DNA from: Limanda limanda
Lineage: Eukaryota > Chordata > Actinopteri > Pleuronectiformes > Pleuronectidae
NCBI RefSeq assembly: GCF_963576545.1
Contig: NC_083648.1
Location: 19,765,654-19,829,653 of the forward strand
Length of the DNA stretch: 64,000 nucleotides
Direction of reading: 5' to 3'
Under the pieces are notes generated by a model. The model was not told the origin of the DNA and ran no database searches. It saw only the letters and a program-made list of their open reading frames with translations. How positions within the stretch are numbered: position 1 is the stretch's first letter; every line of letters starts with the position of its first letter. Positions 26,195 to 37,930 of the stretch are shown piece after piece. Both the position numbers and the translations under genes were made by a program.

Positions 26195-26443
26195 TTGTAA
26201 ATATTGTTTTTTTTTGTTGATTCGTTCAGTTCCCTGAGCATCTGTTGCACTTCTGTTCGTCCTGGGAGAGGGATCCCTCACATGTGGCTCTCTCTGAGGA
26301 TGCATTTTTTCCCACTGTTAATAGGTTTTTTTCCTCACTCTAGTTGAGGGTTAACAGCAGAGGATGTCACACCTTGTTAAGCCCTATGAGAAAAAATTTG
26401 ATTTGTGAATAAGGGCTATAGAATAAACTGTGATTGATTGAAA
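26195..26443 (+). mobile_element. LINE 3'-tail-like dispersed repeat
   Basis: The string gggagagggatccctcacat followed by gtggctctctctgagg, then gttgagggttaacagcagag, and an end of gggctatagaataaa-ctg-tgattgattga matches a repeat end I remember from many fish genomes (a LINE 3' UTR ending in short tandem units). No coding part remains. Confidence 0.65.
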
Positions 26444-29400
26444 TCCAACTCACCTGAGTGAGAAATACATTTTCCTGAGAAGTTCACTGAACATATATGT
26501 CCTCCATCTGAGAATAGTAAAACAACAGATTTAGATTTCTGCAACGATTCAGGGAATGAAGAAAATGTAAAGAGACAAACACAGCAGGGGTATCAGGAAA
26601 CAAAGCTATTAGATAATCTTAGTTCTGTTTAAATGGAGTTCAGTTTTAGTTTATACCATTTAAAGTAATTTCCAGAGCAGCTCATCACGCAGCAAGTGAT
26701 AATAAACTGCACTGACGGCTCGACATAACAATCAGCAGTCCTTTGGTACGGAGACACAAGCCCTCTTGGACTCATGCGTGCACGTACACAGCAGCATGCA
26801 GTGTCTGTCATAGCTGTAAATAAAACACAGAATTCAAAGGTTCAGCCAAAGAACAAGAAATGTGTTCTGTGTTTTTTCGAAAAATGTTCAAAGTTGCAAA
26901 CCCCCTGGAAAACAATGTCATAGCCACGATTGTGTGACATGTTCAAATGGCTTCCACGTGGCTCTGGCTGTGAAGTCAAACGACTTGTTTTTATTGCCCT
27001 CCAGCAAACCTCATCTGCAATCAACTGATTCAAGTGGTCATCTGGGATCTGCTCTGGATTTTGGGGTCCCTGTTTTATCACACAGCACGTCCAATCTACC
27101 ACGCAGACACTTTTTCACATGAGCTGCAGTAAAAAGGGACTTATTGGTAAATCCTTGTACTTTGCTGACAGTCCCCACTCGAGATGATGGAGCGCAGAGT
27201 TAAGTCTCCTCAAAATATCATAAAACTACTCAGTATAAATGTGTTTGTTAAGAACTGGTGATGATGGGTTTTATTTTTGAATTCTATAGTTTTATCACTG
27301 CATATACGCACAAGAAAACTTACCCCAGCTAACAGTCTTTGGATGAGTGATTAATAAATGATTTCAAAAAAAGACTGAAGCCCAAACATTTTCATCGAGC
27401 GTAATTTTGCATCTGGGTTTGTCCATATGGAGACGGCATCTCGCCAGCTCTATGGTCCAAAATACATGGTGCATGTGGAGCAGCTTAAAAAAGCCAAGTG
27501 AAGAATGAGCTCTCGGTTTCTTGCCAACTCTTTGAGTCTGCTGCTTTGTGCAGTTATCAATTACAACTCTGCACATCTATATTCAGCGTGCATGGAAACT
27601 GGGAACAGTATATCCAAACACAGGAAACAATAAAAGGAGGTGTTATTTTAAGTTGTTTTTTTTCTGTGATTTGCTACTTGTTTGACTGCATGTTATTTGA
27701 TCTCTTCATATTTGAAGTTGCACTTTTTTTGTGGTATGAGAGGCAGTGTAGTGTTTATAAAACCACGGACATGGTGGAGAAGTCCTGGGACATGAAGAAT
27801 ACCTGGGGACACGCATATATGACTGTAGACACAACACACTACAAAACCACTGAGACACAATCAGCCACTGACATGTAAATCAATCAGTGTATATTTGCAG
27901 TTTTCTGATCTGTACACATAAACACACAAACATTTCCATGTACAATATGTTTTGTATTTACACTGTACAACCATCCCCAGCTAAACTGTTGATTCTTTGC
28001 CCGTCACGCATGCTGTGTCTCTTTGTGCACCAACAACTTCTCGTCTCTGCTGTTCATTTTTTTTCATGAAATCACATTTTGTATTGTGCTCTCTTTGATT
28101 CTTCTCTGTAGGCAATTAAGTTTTTCTATTGGTATGGTGCGAAGCTGAATGCTGTAAATCTTTAACCATGTTCCACTTCACATATTGAGTTTTTATTTTT
28201 GTCTTCTGCTCAGTGGATGATAGGAGAAACCCTGTGACCTTAAATACAAATTAATCTCTTTGAGGCGTCAAATCAAGATCGAAACAGAACACTGATGTTT
28301 TATATGGTTTTAAAGTCCCACTCCAGCAGCTTATTACACCCAAAAAAATCGGTCAAAATGAACTATTCAAAAGGTTTATCATGGCCTCACAATGTAACCC
28401 TCCATCATCTGTCCTCAGTTCGTGACTGGGATCTCTGAATATGCTATTTGGCCCCACCCACAGAACACGATTGGTTTTATTTGATTTGTGACATCACAAA
28501 CACTGGCTCTTTGACAGCACAGTCACACATAGGCAAATGTGAAGTTAATATCACAGGTCAAAGTTCACCCAAGTTCAACTCTACACGAAGCCACGCTGCA
28601 AAGTGTTTTATTTGCCTCCTCACTAATGGCATTCCTGCTTATTTATGAATAAGCAACAAAAGACTGCTGCTCTTCTGGATATATAATGACTTATCATCTG
28701 AGATACTCTGTATTAATATCTCAGAGATGAAACACACAGTCAGTGTTAATATCTGAAGAGTACAGCAAGCATCCATTTGAATATATTTGTCTATAAACTG
28801 AAATACTTTATACGGTAAAACTGCAGTTGGAGGTACAGTCACTCATACATGGTGTTAGAAATATTCATATAAGTACAGTGTCTAGGTTTCATTGCTCTGC
28901 ACCACTTCTTCTTCAACCACGCTCAGCCTACTGTGAAAACACACAAACGGTAAGAGGCCTGCCTCTGCTGTGCTGTCCGGCCTCATTCTGTGTTTATACT
29001 GAACAGTAAACAGGGCATCCATTAAACTGTAATGAGCTAAGGGGGGAGCAGTGAAGAGGATGGTAAAGGTCCAACTATTGTTCCCTTATGAAAGTGAAAT
29101 TTGTGGATCCAGAACGTGAACGTTACCTCTGCGGCCTCTCAGACCTTCTGCCTCCCACATGTGAAAGTCAATCCTGACTTCTGTTGCTCGTATTTAAAGA
29201 AAGTCGTACACATCTACTCTCAATAGCGAATCTATTCTCAATAGTAATCACTGGAACTTGTCAGTGATACTTTATTTCCGAGCATGTTCTGATCAGGGCA
29301 CGCATTACAAAACAACATTTGTTTATGGATTTCCATGCTCTCATCAGGCATGTCAGAGCGGTGCTGCCGTCTCCCACTGTGGTCTCACACATCAACAGGA

Positions 29401-31470
29401 CGAGGGACATTGAGGGGGGGGGAGGGGGGGGGCGTCCAGGCGGGCGGACGAGCCGGAGCCCGAGCACATATAAAGTAATTTAATGAGACTTAAATGCATG
29501 AAAGGCACCAGAGAGCATTGGCTGCTGACAGTAAACCAACATGCTTTCTCTTTTCTTGTGGTCGAGAGCTTCTTGCTGTTTTCTAATTAGTTGCACGACA
29601 GTCCACTGGCGGCTGCGAGAGGACATGTGTTTGTCCTAAACAAAGCTGACGTGACGGCTCAAGTATTTAACTCTTTAACGGGCTGAACAGAGAAATGCAT
29701 CTTTCATTTATTCAATACACAGTTGCAGCAATTGCTCTTAAATCACAATTTTTTTTACTTTTTTAGTCTGTAACTACTGTGCCTGAACTGCCTCTGCAGA
29801 TAGTAACTGAACTTCCTGTGGAATCTGGAACTACATCTAACTGTATCTCTTGTTAACCAGAGGTTTTTTTTAAATTTTCTAGTTATGCTACGTTCATGTG
29901 GTTCTCTGCTGCAGCCACCGTCCACAATGCACTTCACACAGCCCTGCTCCTCATGGTGCCGTCACACAGGTGTCTTCACTTATCTTCAGCACTTGTGTGC
30001 ACGAACGCAACATAACTGATTTACATTAGGTTCCTACTCGTCCTCTTAGTTCAGTTGCGAGTAGGCTGAGAGCTGTTCATTCTTTCTGTGTCATTTTCAG
30101 ACTCAACTTCAACCCTTAACTTTTAAAAAGTCTATCACTGAGAACAAGAAAGTGATACACAACTTTCAGGTCTTTACATTGTCTGTCAGAATGGATTTAA
30201 ATAAACATCTCTATTGTTGTTTACCAAGCACTATATGGCCAGATACATCTCTGATCTGCTACTACTTTATAAACAGTCCTGACCTCTGAAATCATCTGGG
30301 ACACGTCTCTGCACTGATCCCAGAGTCAAAACAAAACATTGCGGAGAAGCATTTAGTTTTCATGCACAGCCTGGGCCTACAGTATCTGGAAAAAAAATCC
30401 CAAAAAAATGTTGTTATTAAATTTGCAGCAATGCATTCATAAGTTGCACTCCACTCTAACCGCACTCACCCCCCCCCCCCCGTACAATCCTGTATAATTC
30501 AATTGTATCAGATTTTTATCTTCCATTTTGTCAGTTGCTTTGGTCCTAAGTGTACAAACAATCCAAGCCACAGTGGATCAGTGAGGAAAAAGTGTCTCAG
30601 AACTCAGTTCAACAGTCCTGACAAGAGAACCACAGCTTCACAAGTGGAGGAAATCAAATATAGGGTTAGACAGGGTTATATATTTGTCTTTCTGTCTGTC
30701 TGTAATAATTAATAAATAGTTAAATAATTCTGAAGTAGCTCCACTGCACTAGTCTTGTCTAATAAGTAGAGCATTTAATTGTCATGTTGTTGAAAGGCAC
30801 AGATACTGCAGCTGGCTGGAGTCCCCACTGCCTCAAAACAAACAGTTGGCTTCAGGTAATGGAGCATATGGAGCGAGTGAGTAAATAACAGAGTGTGTGG
30901 GAAAAGAAGGAAGGTATAATGTGTATTCTTCATGTGATAAACTTCATGGTGGCCGAGAAGCAAAGTCTCAACAACAGACAGGAGAAGTTCACAAAGTTAG
31001 GGTTGAAATAAGATACACATAATAGTCCTTTGTTGCAGCAGACATTTAATGGAAAGCTAATTCATGATTTGAAATATGACATTATTTCATTTTTGCTATT
31101 GTTCGCCATTACTATTCAAAATGTCTACTGTCAAAAAATTAGCAAATAAGTAACAATGGTTATTCTACTATTAACCTTCTTTAACTTTCAGTGCTGTATG
31201 TTTTTTTTCAGAGATGAACCAACAGCATGTAAATCAAAAGTGTTTGTACATGGCTGTGGTGAGGTCAACACACTCAGACACATGTTGTGGCTTTGCCCTG
31301 ATGTCAGAGGGCTCGAGATGGATGTGACTGATTACCTGTCAGGACTCCAGCCACATGAGTTTACTTCAAGCACAACAGCATGTGAAGCAAAAGCAAACTC
31401 AGACTAATCCAGGACGCAGACAAAGGACTGTTGTACTGCAAACATATGCGTTTACATACAGTGCTCGCAC
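26444..31470. other. Gene-free intergenic stretch
   Basis: No convincing gene on either strand. Notable compositional features are a G9-A-G9 run at about 29413-29431 and a poly(C) run near 30470-30481. A frame at 31156-31407 shows a weak C...H...CP pattern but no assignable family. Confidence 0.5.
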
Positions 31471-31477
31471 ACACACA

Positions 31478-31509
31478 CTCAGTGAGAGAGAGAGAGAGGG
31501 AGAGAGAAG

Positions 31510-31580
<71 letters not shown>
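31478..31580. repeat. (GA)n microsatellite
   Basis: About 100 bp of GA dinucleotides with a few GGGA interruptions. Arg-Glu and Leu-Ser open frames over it are artefacts. Confidence 0.96.
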
Positions 31581-31585
<5 letters not shown>

Positions 31586-31617
31586 AATAAAAACAAACCT
31601 AAAATATACCTCACTTT

Positions 31618-31670
31618 GACCTTAACCTAACCCTTTTCCTCTAATAAACCTAACCTTAACTTAACACAAC
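31618..31670. repeat. Degenerate CCTAAC-type telomere-like repeat
   Basis: Words ttaacctaaccc, aacctaacc and ttaacttaac in about 50 bp right after the (GA)n tract; far from a perfect telomeric array. Confidence 0.45.
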
Positions 31671-32217
31671 CTTAAGATGTACGGTTATCATTCACATTAT
31701 GGGAATTTGATTTTTGTCTGTGTAAACAGATTTAAGTCATACGTGTAGAAAATGCATTCGAAAAGCAACAATAAGAATTCAGTGGGGACAGAGATTTCCT
31801 TTGTAACAACAGTGGTAAGTAAATAGAATATATATTTGTAAAAAAACGTATAAAATATGTTCAAAAAAACATAATTAAATCAATGTGGTCGAAGCTACTG
31901 ATGATAACCATCACTATGCAAAGTAGAGATTGACATTGATGGCTCCATGAAGTCCTGACTTTAGACTTTGTGCCTCTGGACTGTTCGTCTTACTTTCTAA
32001 GCACACAGTTAATAACAGTAACTACACGTGTGTGCATGTGTGTGTACATCGCTGGTTCAGCCTTTCAACTGTTGCTTGAGAAAATCCCAAATTTGCCAAT
32101 CAACCACTCGGACTGTTTGTAAGCGTTTCTGAGTGATTTATAACAAACTACTGCCAGAGGCCGGATGATTTATGCTGCATATATTTAGTGTGTGTGAGGT
32201 AGAGTTTGCCATGAGAA

Positions 32218-32243
32218 GGGGGGGGGGGGGGGGGGGGGGGGGG
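32218..32243. repeat. Poly(G) tract, 26 nt
   Basis: An uninterrupted run of 26 G on the plus strand, about 0.8 kb upstream of the secreted-protein gene. Confidence 0.9.
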
Positions 32244-32699
32244 CAAACATTGTAAATGCTTCTAATGTGGGGTGCAGCTTTAATTAGAGCCATGTGGGAT
32301 CAGAGAGGGGAAATGAGAGTGGTAATAAACTGTTAAAAAGTTTACGTTTTTACAGGGGAAGGCAATTTTGGCTCCATCTTTACGAATATTACAGAGTTTG
32401 TGTTTTAAGAGTCCTATACCACTGTAATTCAGAACTACTGAGGGGCCCAAGCTTTGATGCCATTTAAAGACGAGATTTCGATTCTGCAGAACTTGATAAA
32501 AAGCCTAAGGGCTGATCCTGTCAACCAAATGGATGGCAAAAGAAAAGAAAGTTGGAAATAAAGCGACCTTTACCCCTTTAAACTAAACCTCTAGAATTCC
32601 ATTTTGACATGTGGAGCAAGTCATGCGTTTGTGTGTGACCTGTTGGAGTGTGAGAATGAAAATAACGGTAAAGGTCCAAATATCCATCACGAGCGCAAC

Positions 32700-33053
32700 T
32701 TCAGTAGGAATGGAGTGACTGCACAGAGTGGTATGTCCGGCCGGGAAAGCTACGGGTTAATTTAAGACTAGGAGGAAAACCTGTTGCCAATTAGGAACAG
32801 TGAGCGCCATATGTGGGCTATAGACGGAGCTATCTCCAGAAGGGGCAAAGGGGGCAGAAACCACGGAGCGCGCAATGGAGACAAGCTGAACGTCTGTGCA
32901 TCCACTTCTTCAGGTTCACAGATTCACGCGTATGGACAAATCGTTTGAGGATATTATTTATCTTGAAGAGATGATCCAACAAAGTCTACAGGGCTGATGC
33001 GCAACAGTGCCATCATCTACTCTGTTTCCAGTATTACCTCTCGGCATCGCATC
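32700..33053 (+). promoter_or_regulatory. Probable promoter/5' UTR of the gene at 33054
   Basis: Contains ttgccaatta (CCAAT-type box) at about 32786 and an SRF-like ccatatgtgg at 32808-32817. GC content rises toward exon 1. An acceptor-like cttcttcag at about 32904-32912 could instead begin the coding exon after an upstream non-coding exon. No clear TATA box. Confidence 0.3.
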
Positions 33054-33714
33054 ATGGCACGTATCTCGACCATATTTGTACTCTTTGTCACGGCCGTGGT
33101 GGGCCCAGGGAGTGTGGCTGAGATCTGCAGAGGCGCGCACTGCTTCCCGGGGCAGGACTGGAGCAGACCGTGCGTCGGAGCGCACTGCCAGGGGCGCGCG
33201 GAGGCTTCTGCGCCCCGACGGCAGTTCCATCACTCTGCGCAATCCACACCAAGACAAGTCTACCCGAGTCTCCAGCGGGACGCGCATTTCAGCCACCACC
33301 AGGCCCAGAGCGCGCCCCTGGCCCCGTACATCATCCACCCGCAGCAGGGAGGCTTTGCGCAGCAGACGGGCACGGATGGCACCCGGAGGACGAACCCGAG
33401 GACCGTCACAGCCGAGGTGTTCCACCCTGGCTGCGCCGGCGGGTCCTGTCCCACCAGTGGCTCCCATCGTCAAACCAGCGACGACAGCACAACGCGGGAG
33501 TGCAAAGGGATCGGATGTAAGCTGCCGCTCCGGATGCGCCAGAAACCCAGGGCTTGCGCCGGAGAGGGATGCAGTTCCTTCGGGGGAGACGACGGGAGAG
33601 GAGGCTCCTCTCCGGTTCATGTGACGGACAGAGCTGCACAGTATCTGGATGAGCTTCCAGACCTTGGGTCGGAGCGTGGAGCGTGGATACAGCTGTCATG
33701 CGACATGAAACCAG
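33054..33714 (+). CDS. Secreted protein exon 1: signal peptide and C-x-G-x-x-C region
   Basis: From ATG to CCA G before gtcaga. Encodes the signal peptide, CRGAHC and CVGAHC, a His/Gln/Pro-rich stretch, then CAGGSC, CKGIGC and CAGEGC. GC-rich relative to the surroundings. Confidence 0.8.
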
Positions 33715-36700
33715 GTCAGAGTCATTCCCCACAAAATACAAAGAGAGACGCTCTTCTTATTCAAAGCACAGCATTTACTGTGAGGACTTTATAATCAGTT
33801 GAAATGCTATGTAACAGTTTTCTTTCTTTGCTGAAGGAGCGAACGAGGTTCCCTCAGAGGACGCTCTTGTGCTGCAGCTGCAGTTGTCGAAGAGCCAGGA
33901 TAAGCTGGTTGAGGCTCTCAGGGGCCAGCAGGACGAGGTCAGGGAGCTGCAGAGGCTCATGAGTGAGCAGCAGGGGGCGCTGGTCAGCCAGCAGAGAGAG
34001 ATACTGGATCAACAGAGGAGGATGTACGAGCAGATGGAACAAGTAAGGCTGTTCTGACTGATGACCAGAGAGATGTTCATTTTGATGTTTGTGGTTTCCT
34101 TGTTGGACGGTGGTGAGAGAAACAAGTTTAATTGAGACAAATGCAAAACAGTATTATGTCAGATGAAACACATACTTCCCTGTGGAGTTAGTGAATGTTC
34201 TGTGCTATGATGAAGTTGAAATGAGAACACAAGGAGCATTGGCTACTTTAGTTTGTACATTCCTGGGTTACGGATTCTATTCGTCCATTTTCAATTCTCT
34301 ACTTCCAGGTGAAAGCCCAGTACAACATATTGATGGACGGCATCAAACAAACGTCTTTCCAGAACCTGCAAGAGGACTTGGACAATCCCACGGAGACGTT
34401 GAATGGGCCGGCTGGAGCCCACCAAGCACAGCAGGCTCTCTCTTTTCATAAGGTGGACATGGAGGCCAGCGTGATGGAGGTGAGCTGCACGTTGAAGCAG
34501 GGGAAAAAACAATAACAATCGATAGAGCTAAATATGATACTTGACTTAAAAACACAGTGTTTACACTCAATCTACATACAGATATACTGCAAATGCAGAT
34601 AACATTTTCTGACCTGTTTAATCACAGTTTAACTAAATCTAATCCAATTTATTGTAAACTCTGTCTCATCTTGCGTATACTGTATGGATGCTACCAGTAA
34701 ATCAGATCTAAATGTAACATTTGGTTAACTTCGACTTAACCTTTATTTATATGATGTACGGACATGACTGTTGATGTTCAGTGTATCTCTGATCATCACA
34801 TGGACGTGAACACATGTTTGATGCCATCAGGTTGGTCGTTCTACGTTGGGCTGTGGCAGATGCGGCCCTGAGGAGTACTGCGGGTTCAGCAGCGGTCAGC
34901 CTCGCTGTGAGAGGTGCACCATCTGTCCTGCCGGCTTCTTCCTGGTCGCTCAGTGTTCAGTCCACGCAGACAGAATCTGTCAGGTTAGCACTATACAGTC
35001 TTTTCGAGGGCCAGAAAACCAAAACAAAGAGCTGAAAGACGCTGTAGTCTCATAGACCTAACAAAACTCTGCTTTTCAAGTGACTCCTTTCATACTCAAT
35101 AAATACATAATTTATTAATCATTACAGGACAGAGACGAATGCCTTGAAATATCCAACCTGTGTGGAGATCAACAGAAGTGTCTCAACACACCAGGTAACT
35201 GTAAAATACCAAAGCCACGGCCACTTGTTGATGATTCATAAGAGGTAATGCTAAACATTGGAGGAAGCTTTAACCAACATGTCGTTTTTCTCTGCTGTTG
35301 AATCACCAGGTGGATTCAGGTGCCATGGCATGACAGAGCGAGAAGCCAACTCCGGAATGTGTGGCCACGGCTACTTCTTCAACTCGGACATGGATGAATG
35401 TCAAGCCTGTAACGAGTGTGATGGCGAACCTGTAACAACACCCTGTACCTTCGTCACAGACGCAACCTGCACTGGTCCCGCCGTCAGTGACAGTGCCCTC
35501 TCCATGTCCTGGAACGGAGAGGTGAGCCTGCAGGGGCCGAAGGGCCGCATCCTGGCTCATGCCCTCCACGGTGTGCAGCTCCACATTCAAGGACGAGGTG
35601 ACGCAGGTCTGGTGTCAGCGGAGGACGGGCGTCTGGTGCTCAGGCAGCACGGTCTGGTCTGGCTGGATGAGAATCTCTCTGTGAGCCACGGCTGCCGCAG
35701 CTTCATTCAGGTGTGCTTGCGTTTGAATAACACTGATGGCTCTGAGAGTAAGGACCTCAGTGGCATCAGGCTGGAGCAGCGGGACACCAGGTCACTGCAA
35801 AGCGTAAGCATCAGTGGGGTAGCAGAGGTCGCCCCGGGTCACATCATCTCCCTCTTCCTCCGGAGTGCCAGCGAGCACTGCAACCAGAGCCGAGAGGGTT
35901 TGCAGCTCTACGACTCCTCAGCCGCTCCACTCAGCCTCCTGTGGCTCTCCCACGACACCGGGGCAGTTGCTATGACAGCACGGGCAGTGGTGGCCGCACA
36001 CTATCACACAAACTATCGCCCAGTCTTCCGCACTTCCTCCACATCCGATGCCTATGTCGTGGGGCTGACACATGACGGCCGCGGGATCCGTTTTACTGAA
36101 GGTGGCACAGTGCGATTTGTCTTCCAGCAGGCTTTGTACTCCATGGGTCAGGCCTGTGTGAGCGAAGGCTTCCAGCTGTTGGCGTACCTCAGCCGTAATG
36201 GAACCGGTTCAGAGCTGTGCCGTACCTTCAAACCAGGTGTCCACTACCGGGATACGTCTATATCTATGTCTGGAGCGGCCATTGTCGGTCCCGGGGACAC
36301 ACTGGGCTTTGAGATCCTCTCTCCCGCTCAGTGTAACGTCCGTTTCTTTGGCGACGAGACGGGCATCAGCACCCTCAGTTTGGTTTGGATCCCTGCGGCC
36401 ATTTCCTCCTCTCTGTCTGCCTCTGTGGCTCAAACCGGCCTTCCCTCTGGAGCTGTCCGAAACAAGCCGCTGTTCTTCCGTCAGACCAGTGCTCAGGTGT
36501 CCCAGATGGGGCTGCTAGGGAAGGGTTCCACAGAACAGAAACGAGATTTTGTCTTCAGGGAAAGCGGCACGGCCAGCATAGCTCTGGATCTCAAACTCAT
36601 TCACTCCTGCAACTTGGTTAAAGTAACTCTGCTCAGGCGAAGTGTTCCGGAGGGGTCAGGAGGAGGCAGGGAGGCCGAGGCAGCACGGCCTGTCACTCTG

Positions 36701-36883
36701 GCCCAGCAGGTGGAGGGCCAGATGGCAGAGGGAAGCCAGTGGGCCGGTGTGAGCCTGCGGGCGTCCTTCCAGGTCTATAACGGCACAGCGGTGTTCTTCA
36801 CTCTGGACTGTGTGCGTGGACGGGTCAACCAGATCAGTCACCAGACAGGAAGTGGAGTATCAGTCCTTTGGGTGAAAGCATGA
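33054..36883 (+). CDS. Predicted secreted multidomain protein (Cys motifs, coiled coil, TNFR/EGF, three jelly-rolls)
   Basis: Six plus-strand exons join in frame to about 943 residues. I do not recognise a named gene. The ATG at 33054 is chosen because it opens a signal peptide (MARISTIFVLFVTAVVG, likely cut after residue 22); an in-frame ATG at 32997 would add 19 residues. Order of parts: (1) residues 23-220, low-complexity, with five C-x-G-x-x-C motifs at about 25, 40, 127, 150 and 168; (2) about 225-345, glutamine/leucine-rich coiled coil; (3) about 353-397, TNFR-like cysteines; (4) 398-436, EGF-like module beginning DRDECLEISNLC; (5) 437-473, a second TNFR-like cysteine cluster; (6) about 480-943, three repeats of roughly 150 residues, each ending in S-[LV]-[LV]-W. 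Five N-glycosylation sequons are visible in the last part. The pattern suggests an extracellular oligomeric C1q/TNF-like protein; ligand and role are unknown. Confidence 0.8.
33837..34042 (+). CDS. Secreted protein exon 2: coiled coil
   Basis: Follows gctgaag, ends GAA CAA before gtaagg. Encodes LVLQLQLSKSQDKLVEALRG and the heptad-like QQREILDQQRRMYEQMEQ. Frame phase matches exon 1 (G|GA). Confidence 0.85.
34309..34479 (+). CDS. Secreted protein exon 3: end of coiled coil/linker
   Basis: Follows acttccag, ends ATG GAG before gtgagc; 57 codons, phase 0. Encodes VKAQYNILMDGIKQTSFQNL and a hydrophilic linker. Confidence 0.85.
34831..34983 (+). CDS. Secreted protein exon 4: TNFR-like cysteine module
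   Basis: Follows gccatcag, ends TGT CAG before gttagc; 51 codons, phase 0. Cysteine pattern CGRCGPEEYCG...CERCTICPAGFF...QC...RIC resembles TNF-receptor/EGF-like repeats. Confidence 0.85.
35128..35194 (+). CDS. Secreted protein exon 5: EGF-like start
   Basis: Follows attacag, ends ACA CCA G before gtaact. DRDECLEISNLCGDQQKCLN then TPG, continued as GFRC in exon 6, gives a DxDEC...C...C.N..G.F.C calcium-binding-EGF-like layout, although spacing is shorter than typical. Confidence 0.82.
35310..36883 (+). CDS. Secreted protein exon 6: cysteine module and three jelly-roll repeats
   Basis: Follows aatcaccag and runs 524 codons to TGA. First a cysteine cluster (CGHGYFFNSDMDECQACNEC through DATC), then three tandem repeats. 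Repeat ends align as PLSLLWLS (about residue 630), TLSLVWIP (about 777) and GVSVLWVKA (C-terminus). Each is preceded by a strand such as VSISGVAEVAPGHIISLFL, SISMSGAAIVGPGDTLGFEI and VSLRASFQVYNGTAVFFTL. Length and pattern fit C1q/TNF jelly-rolls; this is an inference from pattern. Confidence 0.85.
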
Positions 36884-37026
36884 TGAAAGAAAGACAACGC
36901 TCTGCTGTGTTGTTTATGTTATATGATTTCTGTCTAATACAGTTATTTGTTTTCTTGCTAAGAGTAAGAGAAGATTGACACCACTCCTATTTCCCTCTAT
37001 AAATACAAAGCTACAAGGAACAGGCA

Positions 37027-37090
37027 GTTACATTACATTACATGTCATTTTGCTGATGCTTACTTTTATCGAAGGCGACTTCCAATCTTC
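37027..37090 (+). mobile_element. Short dispersed repeat fragment
   Basis: ttacattacattacatgtca then ttttgctgatgct-tacttttatcgaaggcgacttccaatc resembles the ubiquitous teleost repeat 'acattacatgtcatttagctgacgc / ttatccaaagcgacttacaa', recalled from memory. Only about 65 bp is present. Confidence 0.6.
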
Positions 37091-37918
37091 CAGGTTAGGC
37101 TAACTGATGATTAATGATCCACTCATTGTTCTAAGCTAAGTTAAGATAAGCTAAGCTAATTGTCTGCTTAAAGGACAATTTAAGTTACATATACTTATCT
37201 AACTTTGCAAACTCTTCATAAGAGTATTCCCCAAACTTCGTACTCCTCCATGAGCTTTATTAATTTGTAGTAGTAGACAGCAGCTAAATTGACAGTTTTT
37301 TTAAAATAGGTGTTTAAAAAACTCCATTGCAGACGTTTATTTAAAAAATGTTGCATTAGGCATAATTCTTTGTATATATATAACGTGAGCATAGTACTGT
37401 GTAATGATCTCTACAGAGGTATAAATAATGGCTTTAAGCACAAATATCATGTAGGACACAGCTCTGGAACCTCTCATGCAGCTCCCGGATATTTTTTTCA
37501 TGTTCAGGAATTCCACGTGTTGTATTGTCTGTCTTTTATTTATGTAATTCAGTTAGCCTGTTGACGCCAGAGGACCTTCAGATCCTTGTCACTGTGACTG
37601 CCACATTTTGTGCTGTCACCAATAGTGGTCGGCTGGTGCTGGTTTCAGTCAGGACTGTTCTTTAAGTGCATGTGTTTCATGTTAGCTGCCATTTTCTGAT
37701 GTGAATATCCACTGCATGCCTTGTTTAATGACCTCTCTCTGCATATTATGGACTTAAAGAGAGTCATGTGTATCATTGAGGCCATTGCTGACATTAAACT
37801 GTCCTGCAGAGACAACAGGATATTTCAGCTATTAATACATTAGGGTATAGTTACTGTTTACTGGCGGGATTCATTTAAACTGCAACAAAGTGTATATTTT
37901 ATGTTTTAGAGTGAAGCC

Positions 37919-37924
37919 AATAAA
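37919..37924 (+). terminator. Likely poly(A) signal of the secreted-protein gene
   Basis: AATAAA on the sense strand about 1.04 kb after the stop codon; the nearest canonical signal I see. Confidence 0.5.
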
Positions 37925-37930
37925 AATGCA

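Larger units (their letters stand above)
36884..37930 (+). other. 3' UTR of the secreted-protein gene (inferred)
   Basis: Extends from the stop to AATAAA at 37919-37924. Contains a fish-type dispersed repeat at about 37027-37090. Confidence 0.5.

Noticed and set aside
31156..31407. Frame with C-G-x7-H-x4-C-P pattern (HGCGEVNTLRHMLWLCPDV), like a reverse-transcriptase C-terminal zinc motif
   Set aside because: Only one weak motif in a short frame with no flanking RT homology. Not enough to call a retrotransposon relic.
31399..31630. Arg-Glu and Leu-Ser low-complexity frames
   Set aside because: Translation of the (GA)n repeat.
33007..33624. Long overlapping frames on both strands over exon 1 of the secreted-protein gene
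   Set aside because: GC-rich exon gives open shadow frames. Only the frame starting MARIS has a signal peptide and splices in phase to exon 2.
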